Below are positions 36,487 through 46,212 of a DNA stretch of 64,000 bases, piece by piece. Below the pieces are notes generated by a model, which worked only from the letters and a program-made list of their open reading frames with translations, was not told where the DNA came from and searched no databases. Made by a program: the position numbers and the translations under genes. This DNA is from Lantana camara (lineage: Eukaryota; Streptophyta; Magnoliopsida; Lamiales; Verbenaceae), in assembly GCA_037501455.1 (NCBI GenBank), contig CM074865.1, positions 39,662,501 to 39,726,500 on the forward strand. Direction: 5' to 3'. Positions within the stretch are counted from its first letter, which is position 1. Every line of letters starts with the position of its first letter.

Positions 36487-36503
36487 TTAGTCACTTTGAC
36501 TAA
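36487..36503 (+). other. Conserved LTR hairpin, variant arms (K)
   Basis: TTAGTC-ACTTT-GACTAA occupies the place of CAGTC...GACTG in the other LTRs, flanked by CTCAC and CCCTCG. Both arms have changed and still pair. Confidence 0.75.
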
Positions 36504-36880
36504 CCCTCGCACTTTACAACTCATGGTTCCAGGTTTAACGGACGCTTACTAGAAGGTATCTTGAAGCCTAGTGTGTCTTCTCGTTAGCATAATAGTTCAA
36601 GGTTCTTTAGAATAAGTTATGTTTCCGAGCTTGTAATTATCTATTACGGCATGGTCACTACTTTTGATATCTATACTATGCCATTACTGGCTTATTTATT
36701 GTATTCCCCTATCATAGTTTTGAAAGTTTTTAAATTATAAAATTTCCGCTGCAGTGTTCTAATACTCTGATATTGTATAGCACTGTCCGTTCGCCGGAGT
36801 GTTACTCGGGTGCTAGGTCTCACATTCACTCGGGAGATACTTTGGTGCGGGGTTGTAGTGTATAGGGGCGCTACATGGGA

Positions 36881-37034
36881 AGAAATGTTATGCTAGACTC
36901 AGCTGGATAACACACACGACCCGACTCCCGCCTAGCACGCCACGGACGAAACCTGAAAGGTGGAGGCGTCAGTCTGTGAAGACCGAGTGAGGGGCATAAA
37001 TATATATAAACACAAGTAACATGCAAGTTATAAC
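36881..37034 (-). repeat. Element D 5' LTR, middle part
   Basis: It continues D's LTR after solo LTR K (AGAAATGTTATGCTAGACTC) and matches 27571-27723. It ends at TTATAAC, where LTR E begins. The next 63 bp of D's LTR (27724-27786) are missing here. Confidence 0.85.
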
Positions 37035-37615
37035 TGTAACACCCCAAATGGAGAAGTGCCACATCCCCCGCACTATGACCCAGACCCGGAATATGAAATG
37101 AAAGTCCATGCCCGAATCCGAATCAGAGCGAACGGTAGACCAACTCACACACTAGGCTAGGCGGATCTAACTTGACCAAAACCCAGAGTGCGGAAGCAAT
37201 TAAAACCAACAACAATAGATAGCGGAAACATTTAAAACAAAACATGCAAAGCAGGTGACGGGTTCAACTAGCATAGATACCTAGTCCCGAATATCAGCAT
37301 ATATAACAGCTGACGGGTTCAACTAGCATAGATACCTAGTCCCGAATCTCAAATCATCGCAACGTAATAAACCAATATAAGTATCAGCAAAATAGCTAAT
37401 TACATCCAAATGCTAGCATACTAACCCCACATGGGTTTAAGTCTAAGTAGAGCATAAAACATAATCTCCAAAAGCGAAATAAGAATACATAACATAAATA
37501 GAGTATGTGACAAATGCATCTTAACACCAACTAAACCGACAAGTGTGACCCAGAAGACTCACATCCGCCTAGCTCAAGACAAAAGAAACCTACAACTAAA
37601 ATATAAAATGAGGTG

Positions 37616-37631
37616 TCAGTCAACTGACTGA
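37616..37631 (-). other. Conserved LTR hairpin (E)
   Basis: TCAGTC-AACT-GACTGA, in the context GAGTGAGGGG on one side. It lies about 580 bp from the LTR end. Confidence 0.7.
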
Positions 37632-39549
37632 GTGAGGGGGTTAACGCACACCCACTGTATATATATATAGAGCATAGCACATATCAGAAGGGTGGACTCA
37701 TGAACCGGAGATAGGTGTTGCATACCAAAACATTTCCAAAAGTACCCAAAAGATAGTTATATAAGATTTAGAAAACATTTCAGAAACTCTATCTCGATTC
37801 ATGATTCCCAGACAGAACAGATCACAAGCTCGGCGAGTACGAGCTTCCAACCTTTACTCCTCAGAACAGATCAAATCATAGAATACAAAAATCAATCCAA
37901 CCGTCACACCAATGATAGAGGAGATGTACCGTCCCCAAACCATCCATATCAGACAAACCCTCAAGGGGTAGCGAACCCACAAGAGTCCTCCCCGGCTGTA
38001 CACCGAAGGCTCAAGATATCACGCCTCCCCTATCTCCCTGAGTCGCGGAATGATATCTCAAATGGAGATTATGCACAGGCCGAGCCCTGACGGCCCTATA
38101 TCGTCCCAGAGATTCCTTACCCATAGCTCCTCGGATCCATAACAGAACATAACAGAACAGATACCATATGTCATGGCTAACTCGCTACTGAACAGATCAT
38201 AACATATCATAACTTTTCAAAACAACTTACATATGCTTTCATATCTAATCTTCCAAGACAGAGCTGATTCACAAGGTCATAAACATATCATATGCAACAC
38301 ATACGTATTTATAATAGATATACTCTCATGCAAGGGTTGAAATCAGCATATTAAGGCCATAGGTCACATAAATATACAAATTCCTCAACCTCACCTCGTG
38401 AAAGTAGAGTCTGAGAGTGTGAAGGGCCAAACACTCTAAACCTCGGGCCCACCGGCACCACCAAACTCTGTGACAAGACATACAGAAGCCCAGACTTAGA
38501 CTCTATATGAACCAAACAAGACGCACGACGTTGCTCAACATGATCGCGGTTATGCATAAGTGTTCAAGTTGTGCTTGGATAAGGTGTTGTGGTCATTCAA
38601 GGCATATCAATGCTCAACAAGGTCATTTTTACAAGCAACCATCATGCAATTCCATATCCAAAGATGCAAGATCAATTTAGGAAGTCAATGTATTCACAAA
38701 ATGCATATTAAATCATCCAATGTCACAGGGTTCAATTATAATATTAGAATTAAGCATCAAGTTCATGTCGAGTTATAAAGTGCAGAAGTAAAAGCAACTT
38801 GATCATATAAACATACAAAGTTGTTGTACGTAGATGGCATGCTTGATACAAATAAAGAGTGTATTTAATTCACTTAAGATCATACTTTACAACTTCACAA
38901 CATATTTGGTACACAAGCTCAAGTCACATTCCTAGTTTCATAAATATTACACTTACATCCCCTAAGTTGATTACTAAGATTAATTGTTCGTTTAGAGTGT
39001 TTATACAATTATTCAACTAGGAATTAATTACTTACAAGCATGACAATTATCAATTTATCATAATTCATAATATACCATTTTCAAGTAATAAGAGTAAATC
39101 AAGATATCACAATTCTAACTCCTATCATGCATAAAGTCTCAAGTTGTTCAAGCATCTTTCATGTATCTCAATTTAATATTGGAAACACAATTTACAACAA
39201 ACATAACATTGAGAATGTCTCAAATCCATATAGAGAAATCACAACATTTTCGTTCTTCTAAAATATCATTCAAGTTCATTTAGTCACATAAAAGATTAGA
39301 TTCTAGATATTACACTAACACCCTTTCATATCTAAACACATAGCATAAATTCATCACATCGGGGTTCAAATTGTAAATCGAAACATTCATGCATATCACA
39401 ATCCATTCAATACATGTTTTCGTATATGATTGGAATACATCTCGATCAACAAACCAGCAATAAACAATTTTTTTGCACTTAAAACAATTAATTCAAATAA
39501 TCACAATTACGCAAAATAATTCGTAATAAATAGATCGAGTGTCCGATTA

Positions 39550-40600
39550 ACGAACGGAAAGTGGCGTTGAACTCACAACCACGAGACGAACATTCTGACC
39601 AGACGCCGCCGGAACGCAACCACTGTAGCTGCCAGAATTTGGCCGGACCGCCGTCGAAGGTCGCCGGAAAAATCCCAAAAAATCAGTCCAGAATGAAGTC
39701 TTCGTGCCCGTTCCGAATCCTCTATCAATTTCTGGAAATTCCAAGCCGATTGTCGTAGATCTGAAATCTAAGAACACGAAAACCCTAAATCTTCAAACTC
39801 AAATTACTTCCAAACCGGTGAACCAAAATGCGATCCGTAAAAGGCATTGTCTTACCCGTGACGAGCTCTTCGAAAGGCCTAAGGTAGCTCGCCGGAAAAA
39901 TCCTCGGAGCTAGCGCCGCCGTTGCACCGCCACTATGCCGCCGTGATCCGCCGCCAAACCACCGAATCTGGAGTCGCATGATCACAGACCACTAGTTCTC
40001 GTCGTTCCGAACAACTTTCGTGAAGAGCCCGAGACCAAAAGATAGACGAAAAAGGCCCCCGTTGGCCGCCGAAGTTTCTACCGCCGCCCACATCGCCGGA
40101 ACCACCACCTACGGCCAATATCTGGTGAAATTGATGCCGGAAATGAACTCAGGGGGTCGAAAAACCTTGGAAACCATCAAGCGCCACTACAGTAACTCGC
40201 GCCGCCGCCGCGAGTTTTGGGAGGGCGCGTGCGGAGCCGTCTCTGCTCTGATGGCCGCGCCGCCGACGTCAACCACTGTGCCGGGAAGTCCTCTTTCTGG
40301 GCATGGGGTGCGTGCACCGAGGAGAGGGCCGGAAACCGCCGCGAAGGCCGGCGAAGTGACGGCGGTCTAACACCTCCGCCGCTGCTACTGAAATCCGACC
40401 ATAACTCCACCACCGTTCGTCGTTAGGCAGTGAAATTGGTACTCTTACGTCGGTCTCGCCGAGATAATCAAAATGGACTATTCGTTTGTTGAATTTCATC
40501 GAGAAACGATCGAGTTAAGGGCTCGTAGCCGAAGCCGCGCATAGTACCCGCTGGAGAGAGAGTGGGAGAAGAGAGAGAGAGAGAGAGAGAGAAAAGAGAT
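39550..40600 (-). repeat. GC-rich island and (GA)n run within LTR E
   Basis: About 1 kb rich in GCCGCC and CCGGAA-type trinucleotides lies within an AT-rich LTR, bordered by a (GA)n microsatellite at 40572-40596. Several overlapping ORFs of 60-116 codons run in both directions, as expected of GC-rich sequence. None shows a protein family I recognise. On the minus strand it follows the CT-rich tract like a leader, so it may be an LTR 5' UTR or a captured gene fragment. Confidence 0.6.
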
Positions 40601-41147
40601 TGGGAGAAATGTGTCTTGTACACAAGCTATATACAACCGGGTATCTTTATCGCATAGCAAAGAGAAATATCGCGTACAAATAATCGTAAATAAAATTGGT
40701 AAAGTTACGACTAAACATTCAAGCTCCGCATAACTTTTATAAATTAAAATGAAAGAGAGAGATTTAACAATTAGATTTTAATTCAATTTAATTTTAGAAA
40801 CCTTTCATACAATTTAACGATACTCGTAAACACATGATTGACGATTAATCTCAAGGAATTCAAGTAAACCGAAATTAAACAAGTTAAGCAACATGATGGA
40901 CTTAAAAGCAACTTGACAATTATTTCATGGAATAAATTTGAATTAAATCAAATTAGACAGTTAGGGTTAAATATGCGCGTAATTAATCAAGTTGACAATT
41001 AATCTTAGAATAATTCGAATGATCACATATTAAATTGGATTTACATTTAATTACATAATTCAAGAACTCTTAAATTAAACACACACAAGTGTACAGACTT
41101 ACTTGTTAATGTCGTCAAGACGCCCTTCCAGAATACGGGGCGTCACA

Positions 41148-42002
41148 ACCTTCCCCCCTTAAGAGAACATGGTCCCCAGGTTCCACTGCTAGAATGTAGA
41201 TCCTCGAGTTGTAGTGCTCCAACCCTTCTCCCGAACTCGCGTGAGATCATAACTCTAATGGTGAGGCTTACTCCTGTCATCTACACCGAACTTCCTTTAG
41301 GATGTCTTGTTATAGTCGAGGTCCGTGCAAGTACTTGATCCGCTAGTTGTTTCGAACTCGGTCGGTCATTCCCATGATCGGATAGGTACAACTGTACCCA
41401 ACCTCGATGTCGTCTCAGATGCACCACTTGCTACCCGTAGTCAGATCAACGCGTAACGCAACCAAAACAAACAAGAGAGAATCCCATCTCTCAGCACGTA
41501 AGTGAGGGAGCCCCGTCTCTCAGCACCCACAAGAGAGAGAACCCCGTCTCTCGAGCACATATAAAAGAGAGAACCCCGTCTCTCAAGCACATAATTGAGA
41601 GAACCCCGTCTCTCAACCTAAGTCGGGCAGATTCCAACATCTCCCAACATTCTAGTTTGAGAAAATCCAGCATTCCTCAAACCCCTAGATTCAAGAGAAT
41701 CCATCATCCCTGAATATCTAAGGACGAGAGAATCCAACATCTCTCGCGCACAAAACTTAGAAAGATCCCAACATCTTTCTACCACATAAATAGAGAGAAT
41801 CCTACATCTCTCCAACATGTAAAAAGAGGGAACCTAAGGTCTCTCTTGCACATAAATCTACTAATCAGTTATTCGTACATACACACATCATAGTAACACT
41901 TGACGAAAAGTATGCGATGCATGTTTGGTGTACCTTATACAACTGATATCGGTGTCCCTTGAGTATAGATTCCACGCTCATACCTCAACTCAAGGGGGAT
42001 AT
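41148..42002 (-). mobile_element. Element E internal region, 3' part only
   Basis: This contains the polypurine tract and an 850-bp non-coding stretch that includes the long hairpin array. It is cut at 42002 by LTR F (preceding bases gatat). No pol sequence is adjacent to this LTR. Confidence 0.7.
41476..41855 (-). repeat. Hairpin array of element E (about 12 units)
   Basis: This is the longest array of the window. Perfect units include GAGAGA/TCTCTC, TTGAGAGA/TCTCTCAA, CGAGAGA/TCTCTCG and TAGAAAGAT/ATCTTTCTA. Loops are ACCCCG- or ATCCAACA-like. Two or three units have weaker arms. Changes on one side are usually matched on the other. Confidence 0.85.
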
Positions 42003-42429
42003 TGTAGCACCCGGAACGCCAGGCGCCACATCCCCCGCACTATAGCCCCAATCCACATATGAAATGGGCAATCAATACATGAATCAAAGCTATAGCGAAC
42101 GGGAGACAATAAAATGACTCAAGGCTAGGCGGGTACCCTCAATTTAAAACCAACCAACAATCAAGTCAGAGTGTTAAAAAGCGGAAGCAATAATATTCAT
42201 TCGATACGTATAGGTACCATATTTATTTATTTACTTATAGATACCAACGATTACACTATCAATACAATATCATCTCCACAACAAAATAGATAACAAGGCA
42301 TTATACAAAATATCCCAAGCTATACATAACAAAATGTGGGAATGAAGTGTGCTAGACCCAAATTTAAAGACCACTAAACTCTAAATTCCCGCCTAGCACG
42401 CCCTGCAAAACACTGAAAAGTTGAGGTGT

Positions 42430-42446
42430 CAGTCCAAAACAGACTG
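42430..42446 (-). other. Conserved LTR hairpin (F)
   Basis: CAGTC-CAAAACA-GACTG, with GAGCGAGGGG alongside, about 430 bp from the LTR end. Confidence 0.7.
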
Positions 42447-43399
42447 AGCGAGGGGTATAATAAATATAAGCGCACATACATGCAAGTCATAACCTCGGGT
42501 AATAATTTTGGAAAAACAATACAATTTGGTAAAAGAAGAGAGTTTATCGCCCGAGATTATAACTAATTCAATTTCAATTTAATCAATTCAATACAATCAA
42601 TTCGTGGCCAGGCGAGTGGGGCAATTCTCCAACCTTACACCGACTGTGTACAATCAATCAATCAATCAATTATTAGATGATTAGGTGATCAAGCAATTCA
42701 TTAATGTGCACAGTTAGCAGTTTCAATAACGCCTTCTTCCTCCGGGTGATGGTGGGATTGCAAGGCCCCACCATCCAATCAATCTGGGCAGAGGGTACAT
42801 GAATCCCTAAGCCCGGAACTCCTTCGTCCCCTAATCTCCTAGAGGGTTCAGGGTTCATCCCAGTTTGGTGAGGATAGCTCTCGAGTTACCCGTCACTCCA
42901 TGCTTTCCCGGTTGGCTCGAGTCACTACCCTCGGGCCTACAGTGCAATACAATACTCGCCAAATCAATCAATCAATCAATCCCTTCAATAGTTCGGTAAA
43001 ACATCTGCAAACCAATTCATTTGAAAACTATAAGTATATAGATAGGTTTTGGCTTAAAACTTCACATAGGGTTGTACGGGTCCTATGTATCTAAAATTAA
43101 ACCTCACCTGAACGACCCAAAAATATCCAAGGAAACAGCTCACGGGGCCTGCTCCTCGTCACCAGGACGCTGGTCTGTGCAAGAAAGACAATTGTCCGTG
43201 AAACACGACTCAAAATGTACCAAATATGACGAACGACGGAAATGCAACGAGACGACGGGAAAAATACAATGTACCATAAAAATATTGCGTTTCAACATGT
43301 AATCAGTCATATAATAGCAATTAGGGGTCAAAGAAGCCGTCGGATCGAGGTGCTAAAATTGCAATTTTATGCAGTGAATTTTGGGCACTTTCTGGACTA

Positions 43400-43632
43400 T
43401 GGGAACGGCCGTTCCGGCTTCCCTTTGAAAATGGGAAGGGCCGTTCCCATGGCCTACAGAAAACGCGCTAGCGTTTTTTAAAAGGGAAAAACGTTTTAGC
43501 TGGGAACGGCCCTTCCGGCTCAAAGGCCAAAATGGGAACGGCCGTTCCCAGTCTCGCTGGCCTACTGTCTCAGCATCATGGGAACGGCCGTTCCAGTTTT
43601 GAACTGGGGATGGGAAGGGCCGTTCCCAGAAT
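43400..43632 (-). repeat. GGAACGGCCGTTCC dyad cluster, LTR F
   Basis: Six copies of the type GGGAACGGCCGTTCC(C) or GGGAAGGGCCGTTCCC occur, several paired as dyad, short spacer, dyad. The position in the LTR is equivalent to the clusters of D and I. Confidence 0.82.
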
Positions 43633-44596
43633 ACGAGAGCAGCTGTATGCAGAGCAGAACAGAGCAGCAATGGCATAACAACAATCAACCACCAAAAATG
43701 GCTTCAAGCCAAGTTCAAAAGCATATATTTGATGCAATAAATATGCTAACATGCATATTGATCAACAACAAGTCATAAAAACACATAATCCCATGTTAGA
43801 TCATCAATAATCAATCATTTGAAACCCATATACACAATCATGCTTCAAGTCCACAAAACTCAAGATAATTGCATCAAACTCAAGCTTAAAGTTCACAAAT
43901 AAATTTCCAACAATGAATACACAATATACTCAAGCCATTACAAAGCCCCATACATCATATATTTTCAATAAAATCATTCAAACTCCATAGTTACCTCAAA
44001 TGAAAGAGATGAGAGACAAGATGAAGATATGATGTTGATGATGCTCCAAATATCACAAATCCCACAAAATTGATGCTTGAATGATGAAATCTCCCCCTTA
44101 ACTTGGTAGGGTTTTGTCTCGGTTGAGATAGGAAGCAAGAACAAGGAAGAAATGTTGTGTATGAATGGAATGCAAATGGTACGTGAAAGCTGCTATGAAG
44201 GAGAAAGAATTGGCGTTTGCAATTAAATCCTTCCATTTATTAAGTCATGCATTCAAGTCCATTTCCAAAATTACATGATCAATGTGGTCCAATGCAATTA
44301 GATCCCATATTCATGAAAATGAGCAATTAAGGCCATAAAAGACATAAATCACATTCGGGAAAATAATTCACATTGCAATCACGTTCAATATATCCAATAA
44401 ATATGATATGATATGAATTTTCAATAAAATGTCAAGAATATAATTTTATAAAATTATGTTATGCTATGGAAAATTAGAGAAATAAACAATTAATAATTAA
44501 AATCTAACTCTCAAACGCACACGTGTCGATCATACCTGAAATGCCGAAAGCTGGGCGTTACAATCCTCCCTCCTTAAAAGAATCTGGTCCCCAGAT

Positions 44597-46212
44597 TCAC
44601 TGATCGGAAGGGAACAACTCTGGATGGAACCGTCTCATTTTATCTTCAGTCTCCCATGTGGCTTCTTCGGTCTTATCACTTCTCCAAAGAACCTTAACCA
44701 TGGGAATCCTCCGGTTTCTTAATTCCTGAAACTTCTTATCCAATATCTTAACCGGTTTCTGAACAAAGGTAAGACTCGGTTCCAATTCCACTTCTTCAAC
44801 AGGAATGATCCCGGTTTCATCGGGGTAGTATTTCCTCAGCTGAGACATGTGAAATACGTTATGAATCCCCGTAAGGCTCGGTGGTAGGTCCAATCTGTAA
44901 GCAACTTCTCCAATTCTTTCCAAAATTTCATAAGGACCTAAATAACGAGGTTTAAGTTTACCTCCTTTCCTAATCCGAGAAAATCCTTTACGTGGAGACG
45001 CCTTCAAGAATACCCGGTCTCCAACCTCAAACTCGAGATCTCTTCTGCGACGATCGGCGTAGCTCTTCTGTCTGTCCTGAGCTGATTTCATCCGTTGTTT
45101 TATTAGTTGGACTTTCTCAATCATAGCTTCAACGGCCTTGGAAGGTTTTTCCAATTTCTCACCTTTCTTAACACCTTCCTGCTTAGTCCATTTCCACTCT
45201 TCCAAGTCAAAGAACAACGGAGAACGACACTTCCGTCCATAAAGTAGCTCATACGGTGCCATTCCAATCGAAGCCTGAAAACTGTTGTTGTATGGAAACT
45301 CAATCAAAGGTAGCTGATCATGCCAGGAAGACTGAAAATCAAAAGAACAAGCTCTAAGCAAATCCTCGAGATACCTTATTAATCTCTCGGACTGACCATC
45401 CGTCTGAGGATGAAAAGCTGTACTAAACTGGAGCTTCGTACCCAGAACCTCTTGCAATTCACGCCACAACCTCGAAGTTAACCGTGGATCTCTGTCGGAA
45501 ACTATACTAATCGGAATCCCGTGAAGCCTAACAATCTCCCGGTTATAAAGCTCGGCTAGCTTGCGAATCTTATACGACATCTGAACCGGCAGAAAATGTG
45601 CAGACTTCGTCAAACGATCCACAATCACCCAAATCCCATCCAACCCACCTTTCACTTTAGGTAATCCTGACACGAAATCCATCGTCACCTGTTCCCACTT
45701 CCACTCAGGAATAGGTAACGGATGAAGAAGACCTCCCGGTTTCTGATGCTCGGCTTTCACTTTCTGACAAGTGAGACAATGCTTCACAAACTCGGACACA
45801 TCTTTCTTCAATCCACGCCACCAATAATATTGCCTTACATCCTTATACATCTTGTTTCCTCCGGGGTGGATAGAATAAGCCGATCTGTGAGCTTCCTCAA
45901 GCAATACCCGTTTCAACTCTTCGGGCACAACCACTCGGTTCTTGAAACGAAGAAGACCGGTTTCATCGAACCCGAATGGACACTCCGGATCAGCTCTTGC
46001 CTTAGCTACCAATCTCTGAACTCCCAAATCCGTACTCTGAGCCTCAAACAACCTGTGCTTCAATTCTCGCTGGACCGAAATATTAGAAACTCGAGCTTTT
46101 AAGACAATTGGCTCGATTCCACTACTTTCACCCACTTCCAAGCTCGACACACTAGCCTTCCTACTAAGTGCATCGGCGACCACGTTGGCTTTGCCGGGAT
46201 GGTACTTGATCG
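44597..46212 (-). pseudogene. pol: Element F pol, C-terminal part: RNase H end, integrase and chromodomain
   Basis: The open frame ends at 44597, 35 bp before the LTR, and is truncated upstream near 46212 just before KYHPGKANVVADALSRK, the end of RNase H. Integrase follows: a HHCC zinc finger (H…H then CLTC, residues about 97-140), a catalytic core with D in MDFVSGLP, D in VSDRDPRL and E in TDGQSERL, then a GPF/Y-type segment (KPRYLGPYEILERIG). A chromodomain-like C terminus (about 470-525, ILDKKFQELRNRRIPMVKVL) typical of Tekay/Del chromoviruses completes it. Integrase inserts the cDNA and the chromodomain guides it to heterochromatin. No frameshift is seen in this part, but the element lacks gag, protease, RT and its 5' LTR here. 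Confidence 0.9.

Larger units (their letters stand above)
33348..36875 (+). mobile_element. Element K: solo gypsy-type LTR inserted in D
   Basis: A 3528-bp LTR from TGTAACAGCCC to GGGGCGCTACA is flanked by tggga (33343-33347 and 36876-36880). There is no interior. It contains a TATA-like box (34495-34502), a CT-rich leader with AAG|GTATG (34597) and the LTR hairpin (36487-36503). Its terminal motifs are like those of the other LTR families here, but the body is unlike them. Confidence 0.9.
37035..41147 (-). repeat. Element E LTR (about 4.1 kb, minus strand)
   Basis: On the minus strand it starts TGTGACGCCCCG at 41147 beside a polypurine tract (41149-41165) and ends GGGGTGTTACA at 37035. It contains the conserved hairpin (37616-37631), the GCGGGGGATGTGG terminal motif, a 56-57 bp tandem duplication (about 37254-37345, unit TGACGGGTTCAACTAGCATA…), and a GC-rich island (39550-40560). 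The distal part is related to the inverted LTR fragment I (46213-48666). Confidence 0.82.
42003..44562 (-). repeat. Element F LTR (2560 bp, minus strand)
   Basis: It starts TGTAACGCCCAGC at 44562 next to a polypurine tract and ends CGGGTGCTACA at 42003. It contains the hairpin (42430-42446), a CAAT tetranucleotide run (42654-42672), the GGAACGGCCGTTCC cluster (43400-43632), and donor-like GAG|GTAAC (43994, minus strand). Confidence 0.88.

Noticed and set aside
40020..40499. Overlapping ORFs in the GC-rich island of LTR E
   Set aside because: Open frames in several directions at once are expected of GC-rich sequence; no recognisable family.
45722..46102. 126-codon plus-strand ORF opposite F integrase
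   Set aside because: Antisense shadow of the clear integrase frame on the minus strand.
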